From Limnephilus marmoratus (lineage: Eukaryota > Arthropoda > Insecta > Trichoptera > Limnephilidae), in NCBI GenBank assembly GCA_917880885.1, contig OU862917.1, positions 24,912,104 to 24,976,103 of the forward strand: 64,000 bases of DNA. The letters run 5' to 3'. Of this stretch, positions 34,985 through 46,096 are shown piece by piece (the first letter of the stretch is position 1; each line of letters starts with the position of its first letter). Made by a program: the position numbers and the translations under genes. Below the pieces are notes generated by a model that was given only the letters and a program-made list of their open reading frames with translations, was not told the DNA's origin and made no database searches.

Positions 34985-36655
34985 TTTTATTATTTTCGGA
35001 ATTTTTTTTTTTTATTATTGTTCCACCAAACGTACCTACATGTTTGGTGTGCAGTAATTTTGTCCTATCAATTTTGTCCTTTTATTACAATTTAATTTTG
35101 TTTATTCTTTCATATTTTCGTCCAATATTAATGTTTTATGTTTCGCCGTTTTAACCTGCCCCCTTTCAAATTCCACCTTATGCCATAATTATAATCTTTC
35201 GAGTCTTGGCCATTTAACCTGTGAACTGAGAAGTTAATGAGGTAAATTATGGCCGTCTCCCTCCCAACCCTGACTCGTCTAATTAGCTGGAGGGGGAGAG
35301 ATGCTGTAGTCTCATATGACGGTAAAACAACGTTCCTAATTTGAAATGAGAGTATAGCACAACATCGTTCGGAGTTTCTTTTTATTATGCTGCCCATAAG
35401 GAGGTTGGCCATCATCATGGCAATATATTTGTTACCACGCGCACATGGATCACCAAAGAAGCATACAAATTATTTCAAACGTATTCACGGGTCTTTGAAT
35501 TCTTATTATGTATGTGTGACGTCACGCGTACCCCGCCAGATTTAGATCGTTTTTGTGGGCTTTGGATAAATCAAACTATTATTGTAACCATGAAAACAAC
35601 GTTTATTAATAATGGTACTAGGTTTTAAGTTGGAAGGTGAATATTATAATTTTTTTAGATAACAGAAATTTCATTTTATTATTTCAAAACCTCTCTTTTT
35701 ATAACATATAATATAAAATCGGATATTTATCCGAGAAGCTATCTAGGTTACAAACAAATGATTATCAAAAAAATGATTTGCTATGGAAGATTACAAAAAA
35801 TATGGTTTAATGGATTCATGGTAACTTGTATATATACCTACTAGAAATAACCCCTTAAAATGAGCATTTTCAAAACTTGGAAGTGAATCCGTAGGAAGAA
35901 GATCGTATCAGAAATTTGAAAAATTTTAAACACGTCGTTTTGAACCCATTTGGCGCCCTTTAATCGCTCTTAGAATTATTTTTTTTTTTAAATGACTTAC
36001 CTTAGTCTACACGTATTTTCAGTCCCAATTTCTGTAATTTTTATCTATTCAGTAACTTTGCTCCAAATCAGTGGTTCTTAACCGTTCTTAACTTTGTGGG
36101 CATTTTAAAGGTCTGGCAGGACGTTTTAAAAATTTTTGCGTTTAGGGGGCACTGCGGAAGTTCGAATGGGCACTGTGTCAATATAGAAAATAAGCTCGGG
36201 CTATGCACTCCGGTACACTATTATACTTTCTTTAGGCGCAACGATTTTTTTCGTTCTGCTAAATAAACTAGACTTTCACACACAAAAATTTAAACTGAGG
36301 CATAATACTCAATGTCATAGTGATTCATATAAAATAAAGGCCCATTCAAAAAGGTTCAAAATATCACCTATGAGTAAAAGTTTTGTACCGTCCGAGGCTG
36401 GACATTTCTTACGTATGTGTTCACTCGTTGATACGGAGCAAGATCAATAGTGGGGAGGCAGGGGGGCGCTGGATAATTTTACTGTGGTAAAGGGGGCGAT
36501 TATTTCAATACAGTTAAGAAACACTGTCTAACACGACACTCTTAATCCTCAAAAATATTTCATACGATACTGCAGAGTTATTTTGGTAATGTTTTAATTC
36601 AGAGCAACGCGCTGTGATGTCTCACCGGATTTACAGAACGAATTGCAAATATTTT
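34985..36655. other. No gene recognised
   Basis: AT-rich DNA with a somewhat GC-richer block at about 35150-35420 that is open for 96 codons on the minus strand without any recognisable protein pattern. I see no transposon ends. Confidence 0.45.
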
Positions 36656-36770
36656 ATTTTAATTTAGTCCTTTAAATAAATTTTGTTTGCACATCGTCAG
36701 GCTTTGAACCAAACATCTAACCATTTCATGGCGGTAGGCGAGTAGAATCATCAAGGGAATCAAGTCATAC
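36656..36770 (-). mobile_element. SINE head remnant
   Basis: On the minus strand 'gttcaaagcctgacgatgtg' followed by 'caaacaaaatttatttaaag' parallels the SINE's 'gttcgaacccggcatgcg' then 'caaataaattttatttgat'. The A-box side is degraded. Confidence 0.5.
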
Positions 36771-37197
36771 GAATAGTCAACATTTTAAATAAACTTACGG
36801 TGCTCGAATTCAAACACAGCAAACCGTAACGCTGCTCCGGTTCGTGAAAGCTGTAGCTTTTTGCTCCGGTTTGTGATTTCAGTTAAACTCGAAAAAAAAA
36901 TTACGTTCCGATTATTTCAAGAGCTGGTTATATTAAAGAGAAAGTTGTTGAAGAAATAAAGTTATTATAATCATTTATACTTTCGTATTTATTTCACACC
37001 CAATGGGCGCTTTTATAAATGGTACGTCAACGGCAAAAACAGTAAAAGTAACAGGAAAAGCGGTTATGGCATGCCGTGGACATCAACGTCAACAATAAAA
37101 ATTAAAAGTGTCTTCATACAAACTTATAGATACGAGTACATTTTGCTTCCCTGTTATGTAATGCAATTATTTAATCCATGCAATTGATATTATTTGC

Positions 37198-37627
37198 AAT
37201 TTGGGAGGCGAACAATTTATTAGATAACCCAACACCTTAGCCCTAGGTCAGCCCAAATGGTTCTCTATATTTGGTGACTTAGCAGGGATACCCGGGTTCA
37301 TGGGGTGAGGTTTGTCCGGATATTGGCGGCGGATGGGTCTACCCACCAACTGTGTGGAAAGCCGGATCGTGAAACAGGTGAAGGGAGACCTTTTGACCTA
37401 TCCAGCAGGAATCTCTCGAAACATCGTATTGCACTGCAGTAGGAGGTATAGATTCGCCTGTCACTCCCGGACATACTGACCCACAGATTCCTACCCTCTC
37501 TCACTTCCTTGTCCTTTCCAGAACTTCCTCTCCTTCCTTTTATAAAAAGTACCACAAAAAGATGATATAAGCCCTGAGGGTAATTATTTTTCTCAGGGCC
37601 TTCTATGTGGAGCTAATGTAAAAAAAA
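37198..37627 (+). mobile_element. LINE-1-derived short retroposon, uninterrupted
   Basis: This is the clearest of the head-plus-tail elements, 430 bp long. 37198 to about 37500 matches the LINE-1 leader ('aatttgggaggcg', 'ggtgacttagcaggga', 'cctgtcactcc', 'acagattcctaccc'), and about 37500-37627 matches the end of the ORF and the 3' UTR ('cttcctctccttcc', 'gccctgagggtaattattttt', 'gtggagctaatgt' plus A8). The junction lies in a C/T-rich 'cttcctctcc' stretch present in both parts. It is more diverged from LINE-1 than the truncated copy at 12.1 kb, so it is older. Confidence 0.85.
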
Positions 37628-38344
37628 TTTCTGTTCTTTTCCTTTACCCTACTGTTGCCGTACTGTTGCCGTACCGTTTCCGTGATAATTATAAAAGCTC
37701 CCAATATCTCAACGTTTTTTTAATATCTTCTCGACATTAAAGGTAAGTACCTTCTACTCTACTTTTGATTCGACAATTTTTCTACAACCTTATTATTTTT
37801 AAACCCATCTTTCATATCTGAAGCCCTGTTCCTTACCTTAAGACTCTTATGTTATATTTTATTTTGCCTTTATGCCAGACATGAGATCGCTTTTTCAAAG
37901 CTTATTTTTTGTGACTTAATTGCTTTCCGCAGGGCCTTTCATGGTTTTAATAACAAAAGCCTTCTAGAGCAACGACTGAAGTTGATACAATTTCATAATT
38001 CTGCTCAGTGGCCACCCGGGGCAACTTACTCTTATTTAAATGTTCCATTTTCGCTCGAGAAGAAAGTAAACACTTAGTTTTCAAGGACTGTGCTAGCTAA
38101 AGCTGAATATTAATTTAATATTCACTTTTTTTCTTGTCTATGAACATTATTAAATATTTCCACCTTCGTTACGGATATTAAATATTGGATTATGCTGTTC
38201 CACCCAAATAACCTTTTGGTTATAGTTTAAGGTTAAGGCATCAGACCACGGTGCGTGGGCGGTGAAAGGGTGTATTTTTCGTAATTATTTTCAAGCAAAC
38301 GATGAATGGATTTTTTAAATTAATACTCATAGTCAATATATACA
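37628..38344. other. No gene recognised
   Basis: Plain AT-rich DNA without supported features. Confidence 0.5.
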
Positions 38345-38420
38345 TATTTATTTATTTTTTTATTTGTTTTATTATACGCCCAGAGGGCTTTTACATAAAT
38401 AAATAAAGGCTCTTTAACAT
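38345..38420 (-). mobile_element. LINE tail, same family as 34381
   Basis: On the minus strand 'atgtaaaagccctctgggcg' then 'tataataaaac' and a T/A-rich simple tail. It matches the split tail at 33950/34381 and shows what that tail looked like before the SINE inserted. Coding sequence upstream could not be identified. Confidence 0.55.
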
Positions 38421-38624
38421 GAGAAGGAAATAATATAAATAAAGTTACAATAGAAATAAAAAAGTACATTAGTTAAATAGAAATATAAGCAACAAAAACT
38501 TAAATTACAGTAAGATATAATAACGATAAGTTACTAAAAAAATACACACATGATATAAAAATACAAATAACAAAAATTTTAAAGTAAGGTGATATTGAAG
38601 ATATTGAAACTTTAAAGTAAGGTG

Positions 38625-39804
38625 ATATTGAAGACTGTATAGAAATTTTTGTACACGAATCTAAAGTATAGTTTGCGGTGTGCGCCGCTTTCATCAGGAC
38701 ACTCCGACGAAATTGCTGCTCGGTGGTTGATAGCAATTAAGCCATACGGTTCATCAGAAAAATAAAATAAAAATATATTTAGAAACTAGACATATAAGAT
38801 ATAAGTTTATAGCACCACGTAAGGGAATTATGATATCTAAAAGAAAAAAATAACTAATCAGCGAATTTCCGGTTTTTATGGAAAATTTTCATCGATCTTA
38901 AAAAAATAGGAAGGGGCCCTTTATAAAAAAATCCCTACGTGGTGCCGTAGAAACTGGATTTTCGAACAGTTTAAGACTTGGTGCATGCAAATCGGATTTT
39001 CGAGAAAAACGCGTTCAAAGTTTTGTGGAAGGATAATTCAACATAAAGAACTGTTTCAAAATGCTGTATCTACGTCAATTTTACGAATTTATTTAAAATA
39101 TATCTTGAGAGCATTCTTAACAAACGCATATCAGAAAATGAAATAAAAAATGATAAAAATGTAAAAAATGTCTTGTACGGCGACTGATTATTTTTGTAAA
39201 AGTGTAAATATGTTTTTGATTTAATTGAAGATCTTACCTGTAAATAAACATAAACTGTTTAATTTCGATGGAGTGTACGACGTACACGTACACTGTACGT
39301 GTCAGTGTAATTTCGATTGAACATTTATATATACTTATCATGTACATTATCTTTATGGCCATAATACACTATTTTTTGTCATGTACATTATCTTTATCAT
39401 TAGGCTTCGGACATACTCGTATAATGGTGTCATTTTTTCCTCATCTATTTTGAATTAAGATATTTATATATTGTCATTATAACTGTCATTTAAAAGGTAT
39501 TTGGACCTTTGTGTAAGAATTCACTTTCAAATATTTTCCAATTTACATATTCTGACAAATTTTATGATTCTTGATATGGCATAGAACTCAGTTGAGGTTA
39601 TTAAATTCTGAATTTTCGATGGGTTCGAGGTCATCAATATCGTCATTCTCTGTTGTTCGTACTTAATGCACTTCGATAATGTATGTTCGACATTTTTGTT
39701 ATTTGTTTTTGGGGTGTTATGCCGTGTTGCGCTACCTTCTCCTTTAGCCAACGTTTCGGACAGCGACATCACGCATCTGCCCTGATGATGGACACTGTAA
39801 CGCT
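38625..39804. repeat. 1.18-kb direct duplication, copy 1
   Basis: The copy starts at 'atattgaagactgtat' and ends with 'gacactgtaacgct' inside a snap-back MITE. Differences from copy 2 (40126-41310) include a 6-bp and a 9-bp indel and a handful of substitutions, so identity is about 98 percent by eye. The part at about 38815-39150 is also shared with the inside of the hAT at 48244 ('aaggggccctttataaaa', 'tccctacgtggtgcc', 'ggataattcaacata'). Confidence 0.93.
39700..39804. mobile_element. Snap-back MITE, cut at the duplication boundary
   Basis: The left arm and loop are present ('ttttggggtgttatgccg', 'gccaacgtttcggacagcg', 'gcatctgccctgatgatgg') but the right arm stops after 'aacgct' at 39804, exactly where copy 1 of the duplication ends. 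Copy 2 carries the complete element. Confidence 0.88.
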
Positions 39805-39810
39805 AAAAAG

Positions 39811-40054
39811 TGTAAATGAAATTTTGGTCTCCGGTGACTTTTTTTGACGATTTTTTTTTTCAAAAATTTTTTCTTCAAAATCAAACAAAAAAAAATTTCT
39901 TCTGCACTTCGTCACTGGTCACTCAGCCGGGTGTCTGACGAACCCCTTACCCCGCCTCCAACTGTTCAACAACGACCATTTTTTTATGTTTTTGTAGGAA
40001 AAAAAAAAAAAAAAAACATCAAAAATGTCACCGGAGATCAAAATTTCATTTACA
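39811..40054. mobile_element. Small inverted-repeat element at the duplication junction
   Basis: 28-bp ends at 39811-39838 and 40027-40054 are inverted with one mismatch ('tgtaaatgaaatttt' against its mirror, and 'ctccggtgac' against 'gtcaccggag'). The 244-bp unit fills most of the 321-bp spacer between the two duplicate copies. The following 70 bp, up to 40125, end 'cttaacaccctgtatacat', which resembles the end of some insect DNA transposons. Confidence 0.75.
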
Positions 40055-40125
40055 TGTTTTACTCCAAATAATGTCAGGAATCAATGGTTAAAGTAAGTCA
40101 AGTACGTCCCTTAACACCCTGTATA

Positions 40126-41310
40126 CATATTGAAGACTGTATAGAAATTTTTGTACACGAATCTAAAGTATAGTTTGCGGTGTGCGCCGCTTTCAACAGG
40201 ACACTCCGACGAAATTGCTGCTCGGTGGTTGATAGCAATTAAGCCATACGGTTCATCAGAAAAATAAAATAAAAATATATTTAGAAACTAGACATATAAG
40301 TTTTATAGCACCACGTAGGGGAATTATGATATCTAAAAGAAAAAAATAACTAATCAGCGAATTTCCGGTTTTTATGGAAAATTTTCATCGATCTTAAAAA
40401 AAATAGGAACGGGCCCTTTATAAAAATATCCCTACGTGGTGCCGTAGATACTGGATTTTGGAACAGTTTAAGACTTGGTGCATGCAAATCGGATTTTCGA
40501 GAAAAACGCGTTCAAAGTTTTGTGGAAGGATAATTCAACATAAAGAACTGTTTCAAAATGCTGTATCTCCGTCAATTTTACGAATTTCTTTAAAATATTT
40601 CTTGAGAGCATTCTTAAGAAATGCATATCAGAAAATGAAATAAAAAATGATAAAAATGTAAAAAATGTCTTGTACGGCGACTGATTGTTTTTGTAAAAGT
40701 GTAAATATGTTTTTGATTTAATTGAAGATCTTACCTGTAAATAAACATAAACTGTTTAATTTCGATGGAGTGTACGACGTACACGTACACTGTACGTGTC
40801 AGTGTAATTTCGATTGAACATTTATATATACTTATCATAGTTATCATGTACATTATCTTTATGGCCATAATACACTATTTTTTGTCATGTACATTATCTT
40901 TATCATTAGGCTTCGGACATACTCGTATAATGGTGTCATTTTTTCCTCATCTATTTTGAATTAAGATATTTATATATTGTCATTATAACTGTCATTTAAA
41001 AGGTATTTGGACCTTTGTGTAAGAATTCACTTTCAAATATTTTCCAATTTACATATTCTGACAAATTTTATGATTCTTGATATGGCATAGAACTCAGTTG
41101 AGGTTATTAAATTCTGAATTTTCGATGGGTTCGAGGTCATCAATATCGTCATTCTCTGTTGATCGTACTTAATGCACTTCGATAATGTATGTTCGACATT
41201 TTTGTTATTTGTTTTTGGGGTGTTATGCCGTGTTGCGCTACCTTCTCCTTTAGCCAACGTTTCGGACAGCGACATCACGCATCTGCCCTGATGATGGACA
41301 CTGTAACGCT
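40126..41310. repeat. 1.18-kb direct duplication, copy 2
   Basis: Second copy of the segment at 38625. It continues without a break into the rest of the snap-back MITE, so copy 2 is likely the original context and copy 1 the derived, truncated one. Confidence 0.93.
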
Positions 41311-41400
41311 GTCCGAAACGTTGGCTAAAAGAGGAGTTAGCGCAACACGGCATAACACCCCAAAAACAAATAACAAAAATACTTTTGACCGTGAAAATCT
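41203..41400. mobile_element. Snap-back MITE, complete palindrome
   Basis: Both arms are intact: 'ttttggggtgttatgccg' at the left and 'cggcataacaccccaaaa' at the right, 'agccaacgtttcggacagcg' mirrored by 'cgctgtccgaaacgttggct'. The loop is about 35 nt. Arms read alike on both strands, which explains near-identical frames on either strand. Confidence 0.92.
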
Positions 41401-41537
41401 AAAATCATATCTATGTTCGACGTCTTCGATTTGTTCACATATCGAGCACGTTGGAGCATGTGCTCAACGTGTGAACCATTATTTCCGATATAAATAATTC
41501 TCATTATAATGAATTTATTATGCCTCTGTTCTTAAAA

Positions 41538-41608
41538 TTGTTGGTGGTGTAATGGTAAGTATAGTTGCCTTCCAAGCAGTTTATCGGGGTTCGATTATTG
41601 GCCGTGGA
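41538..41608 (+). tRNA. tRNA-Gly (TCC) pseudogene or tRNA-derived fragment
   Basis: The D arm ('ggtggtgtaatggt'), anticodon arm ('gttgccttccaagcag', anticodon TCC) and B box ('gggttcgat') match a eukaryotic tRNA-Gly(TCC). The acceptor stem no longer pairs and the T stem is disrupted ('cgggg' against 'tattg'). Eight T follow directly, like a polymerase III terminator. I read it as a decayed tRNA gene or retro-copy; it is unlikely to give a working tRNA. Confidence 0.75.
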
Positions 41609-41719
41609 TTTTTTTTAACTATATATGTATTTTAATTTTATTTAAAAAAAAACATTTTTTTCAATTTTCCGAAGTTTTCACATTACAGCACTACTGCCTA
41701 CTTAATGCTGCACTAATAA

Positions 41720-42628
41720 TAATAATAATAATTATTATTTATATAGCGCAGTTTTGTGACATTTCACTTCAAGTGCGCTTAACTATAATAAATTTAAAAA
41801 TAATCCTACAGTGCTCCTTATAATATTGAGAAAATAATAAAAGAATATACAGTATTTACAAAATAATGACAGAAGAACAAAATTAACTAAAAAATGTACA
41901 GTATTTACAAAACAATGACAGAAGAACAAAATTAACAAAGATAGTGCTGTTATAGCACACACGGGACAATAATAATAATAGACAATAGCGGTGCTATTGT
42001 AACACAGGACAAAACAAGAACTTTAAAACTAAAATATAATATACTAACAGAAAGGCAGTTTGCGTTTAGAAATAAGAGATATTCTGCCATAAATTCGGAT
42101 ACGAAAACATAAAATAAAAATACAATTATGAGGAAACCGAAACCAAACAATTACGGGAAGCTTGAGAACATGGCTTATTATAATTACGTATATTGAAAAG
42201 ATGTTAGGATTCATTAATGGAATGATTTTTCAAATAATTTTGTTTTTAGAGCCCGTTTAAATTCAGCCAAATTCTGTATATTAGTAAGAGTTGAAGGAAG
42301 TTTATTCCAAATGAGAGGGCCCGTTACATGAAAAGAGCGATCATAGTAAACAGCTCGATTTGACCTAGAAAGTTCTATTAGACCATTAATAACATCTCGA
42401 TCTGCTGACCTTAGAGTAAGCTGTCTCTCGCTTAAGTTTTGTCGGACACATAGTTCTGATATATAGGCTGGCGCCATTCCTTGCAATGCTTTGAAGGTCA
42501 TTAAGCAGATCTTGAACTCTATTCTTTCAGGACATCGAAGCCAATGAAGACGATCCCTTAGAAGCGGGGTTATATGACAGTACTTAGATTCACCAAAAAT
42601 CATTCTTAAAATCACTACTACCATAACA
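41720..42628 (-). pseudogene. L2-like LINE 3' end
   Basis: The minus strand from about 42628 encodes the C-terminus of an L2/CR1-type reverse transcriptase: ILRMIFGESKYCHITPLL, LHWLRCPERIEFKICLMTFK, LQGMAPAYISEL, GPLIWNKLPSTL and FKRALKTKLFEKSFH, stop at 42214-42216. The 3' UTR ends in 'aagcgcacttgaag' and 'actgcgctatataaata' followed by (ATT)n, the stem-and-microsatellite tail also found at 3.6, 4.1, 44.7 and 61.5 kb. It is 5'-truncated, and the foldback element at 42638 has inserted at its 5' side. Confidence 0.88.
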
Positions 42629-42637
42629 CAAATACAT

Positions 42638-43490
42638 GGTGACCCGACATTTGATCCGGCGACATTTGGTCCGGCGACGGTTGGTCCGGCGACATTTGAT
42701 CCGGCCGACATTTGATTCGGCCGACACTTGATCCGGCGGACAGTTGATCCGGCGACAATTGATCCGACCTGATCCTTTAGAAGATTTTTTCTTCAAGTAA
42801 GTATGTAAAGAGGATATACGGCCGTACAACCAAAGTCGATGTACTTATATCTGAAGGTATCTTGAGTGAAAATCCGGTGTAAAAAAATTTACTAACAATA
42901 ATTTATACTCTCCGAAGAAGCATGCGGCAATACAAAATACGACATACTTATACGTGCAGTCAGTTTAACAAAAAAACCGTAAAAGATTCCTACTTGCGAA
43001 TAACTTTTTATCTGAAAATTACACTAGAGTCCCAACTGCTCTCAACCGTCTCGAGCCAGTGAGTGCCAATGGCATCCCCAATTTTGATATGGTGTGATAC
43101 TGAGGGTAGTGGGGAGGGGAAGGAGATGTGGAAAACGTACCTGGCTATTCAGATCTAGTCACGTCATTTCAAGTAATCCGATTAAACCTGCATACACTGT
43201 GCACCAGCGAACAAATTACAAAAATATTTTTAAGGCGGATTTTCACTCAAGATGCCTTCAGATATAAATACATCGACTTTGGTTGTACGGCCGTACATCC
43301 TCTTTACATACTTACTTGAAGAAAAAATCTTCTAAAGGATCAGGCCGGATCAATTGTCGCCGGATCAAATGTCCGCCGGATCAACTGTCCGCCGGATCAA
43401 GTGTCGGCCGGATCAAATGTCGGCCGGATCAAATGTCGCCGGACCAACTGTCGCCCGACCAAATGTCGCCGGATCAACTGTCATGGAACC
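42638..43490. mobile_element. Foldback element, copy 1
   Basis: 853 bp flanked by an exact 9-bp duplication CAAATACAT (42629-42637 and 43491-43499). Each inverted arm is about 250 bp and has two layers: an outer array of eight or nine 15-16 bp units such as CCGGATCAAATGTCGG (42643-42770 and 43346-43486), and an inner unique stem containing 'cctttagaag', 'gtatgtaaagagga' and 'tacggccgtac'. The central 340 bp contains a piece of the SINE body. No transposase is encoded. Long inverted arms made of direct repeats and a 9-bp duplication fit the foldback class known from Drosophila FB. Confidence 0.93.
43021..43165 (-). mobile_element. SINE body fragment inside the foldback element
   Basis: 'cccaactgctctcaaccgtc', 'agccagtgag', 'atggcatccccaatt', 'ggtagtggggaggggaagga' and 'acctggctattcagatct' follow the 3' half of the SINE at 7511-7690 in the same order. 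A related fragment in the opposite direction occupies the same place in foldback copy 2. Confidence 0.8.
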
Positions 43491-43619
43491 CAAATACATG
43501 TATCTATCGGTTTATTTACTTAAATTTCTAAATGACACATTTATCCATTCGACCCTCCGAGATAGGCGGGAAATGTGTACTCACCATTTACCATGCTTAA
43601 ATTTTCGCTAAACTTAACT

Positions 43620-43905
43620 ATAAACTAGGAAGTGTGTTTGAGTGTAACACTTGAATTTACCATTTCAAGCAAGGTTTCGATTCTGAATATTGGCCTTTCA
43701 CCAGAACGATACTGTTCGTATCTACACCTGTAAACGAGGTTAAAGTGCGAATATTTTAAATACATTTTTAATAACATTATTTGTCCAACAATGATTTAAT
43801 TTAAATTTATTTTTTCCCGCCGGATTTTGGACCCGTGACACCTAGTTCCAGAATCAAGAAACCTTTCTCTCGATCTGCCACGGAGGGCGTCACAGATAAA
43901 ATATG
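43620..43905 (-). mobile_element. SINE copy, diverged
   Basis: 'atttcaagcaaggtttcgat', 'tctgaatattggcctttcacc' and 'agaacgatactg' match the SINE body, and the right end has 'ggattttggacccgtgac' and 'gatctgccacggagggcg' where the tRNA-like head should be. Divergence is large. Confidence 0.6.
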
Positions 43906-44639
43906 TTCATTTAAAAAAAATCTTAAAGTTCTTCCCTTCACTAAGCACATTATTATCCAAGGAAGCAAATTTCATACCTACTCAAACTACTGTTTGCTAT
44001 ATGCATACTTACCACTTCTAATCCCTCTGAGACGTTCACTCAATTAATTACAGTCTCCGATCACCGTAATTGATTACAAATTCACTTGTAGCGTCTAATT
44101 ATAATGCCTTGGCACGTGCTCACTTCCCGGTTCCCACGTGCCTGTCACTCTGACGTGCTTAAGTTTAATGCACTAAGGCAATTTGACGTGCACCATTAGC
44201 TGCGGCAGGCCTTAAGACTTAGGTCTTGACGGCTCCGAGGATGCTGCGATGTCAATCACTGGCATCTCTCATCCTGATGAGATCCTCGGAGATTTGGCTC
44301 CTCCATTATTAAATTATTCGCAAATGTCTGCATGCCATTATTTAGTGCACAGGTAATATGAGTGTATTTCGTTCAGGACTCATATTTAAAGAATGCAAAA
44401 CCAGAAAAATAAGTAATATGTTCTATGTCGCGCAGCTTTATAAAGAAAATATTTGAAATAAAACTACACCACTCGGAAACAATACATCTCAGTAATAAAT
44501 GCGTGTTACCGATTCCGATATGTAAAAAGTACAATGAGCCAGTAGACCTACAAATACCTGCAAATGATATTCTCAAACAGTTTACAAGAAAAGATTACTA
44601 TTTTTTAAGTAATTTATTAGTACAAAATATGAACACACT
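43906..44639. other. No gene; cluster of ACGTG cores at 44110-44200
   Basis: Within 44108-44200 there are two CACGTG palindromes (near 44113 and 44137) and two further GACGTGC cores (near 44152 and 44187). Such spacing can reflect bHLH or bHLH-PAS binding, but no promoter or gene is visible nearby, so this is a note and not a claim of function. A palindromic pair 'gagatcctcgga' / 'ctccgaggat' lies near 44235-44290. Confidence 0.3.
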
Positions 44640-44715
44640 TGATAATAATAATTATAATAATTGGATAATTTGTAGAGCGCCGTTTTTGTGAAAACTCATC
44701 TCAAGTGCGATAACC
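44640..44715 (-). mobile_element. L2-like LINE tail
   Basis: (ATA)n at 44640-44660 followed by 'tagagcgccgtttttgtgaa' and 'ctcaagtgcgat': the stem tail of the L2-like family, minus orientation. No coding sequence of the LINE could be traced beyond it. Confidence 0.6.
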
Positions 44716-45005
44716 GAGTAATAATTACATGTATAATATATTAAACATTTCACTTTTCTACTTTTGGTCCTATATTTTTTTTATTTAAACATGTACTCCA
44801 ATACAAAGCTATGCTTGTGTGTATATGTATGGCACAACTAACTTAATAATAACGCCAACTCAATATACCTACATCGAGAGGCCTTACTAATGAACTTTTT
44901 TCATATTTTACAAAATGTAGGATAAATGGTTCTTTATCAGTAGTGTAAACTTTAAACACATTTAGTAAGGGGGCTAGAATCGTATCATTTAGACTTTTTT
45001 GTTTT

Positions 45006-45355
45006 CTGATTGTTGTTTTGGTGATTGTTTGTTTATATGGTGATTGTTTGGTTTGATGCTTGTTTTGTTAGATGATTGTTTGCATAGTGATTGTTTGTTT
45101 GTTTATCGATCATTTGTAAGTTGATTGTTTGTTTGTTCAGTAATCGTTCGTTTATTTGAATAAATCACTAAATAAACAAACAATCACTAAGCAAATAAAC
45201 TCACCAAAAAGCAAGGAATAACCGTACAATGAATCACCACACAAACGATCTACAAAAAAACAAACACCAACATGTAAACAATCACCAAGCAAATAAACAC
45301 TCACCAAACAAATAATCGACAAAAACAAACGCCAAACATGCAAACAATCACCGAG
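45006..45355. repeat. Large palindrome built from a 12-15 bp minisatellite
   Basis: 45006-45160 repeats 'ggtgattgtttgttt' with variation, and 45163-45355 repeats the mirror 'aaacaaacaatcacc'. The centre is at about 45162 ('atttgaataaat'). The structure is foldback-like, with about 150-190 bp arms and essentially no spacer. Confidence 0.85.
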
Positions 45356-46096
45356 AGGACAAATCATTAAAATTTATGAAAAGAAACCAACCCGCAGAAC
45401 TCGCGTCGCGTCGCTAAAAGGTGTAGCGTACTGCCATCAGAATGTGTGGGAAAAATATGAGAATTTATCAAACTATTCTACAGTATTATTTGATGTTATG
45501 TACAATATTTTAAGCATGGTAGACAATCATTACATGATGGTCAATAGTGTGCGGCAACGTTTATTCTGTAATAGTGCTATAACTAGTATTTATTTTTCTG
45601 TTAAATAATAAATTGTTATCGGTTTATATGTTCAAAAGTTTTAATATTAATAGTACAGTTCATGACTATACAACGATTTTAGGCTTTCTAATAAAAATTG
45701 TTTTTCGAGAACACCAAACAATAAAAACGTTTCAAAATATTCGATAAACTACCTTTACGTGTTAAGGGAATTAGTCTTGCAGTTTTTAAAGGGGTGGATC
45801 TCTCAATGTTGTGAAACCCAAATTTTAGTACAAATGGAATATTATTATTATTGCATTTTTTTTGTGTTAAATGTATAAAAATATAGCAAAATAAAATATA
45901 CAAAAAAAAATCATAATTCCAATAAAAAAATTACTTTCATGTTACGCTTTCAAGACTAGTATTTTTTCCCGTTGAAAGACATATGGGTATGTAATGTTAA
46001 ATTGATCGTTCAGGATTTTGATTCTTTGAGATATTGGTCATTTGGACTTTTAACCGGAACACATGAATATTTCCGTATCTTTAAATTTTAACACAG
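45356..46096. other. No gene recognised
   Basis: AT-rich DNA without supported features. Confidence 0.5.

Noticed and set aside
42590..43531. Frames encoding repeated 'RINCRRIKCPPDQ'-type peptides
   Set aside because: They are translations of the 15-16 bp foldback units in different frames and appear on either strand of the palindrome.
43835..44047. Possible LINE C-terminus (SFKKNLKVLPF)
   Set aside because: Only a short resemblance; no upstream reverse transcriptase motifs and no tail follow.
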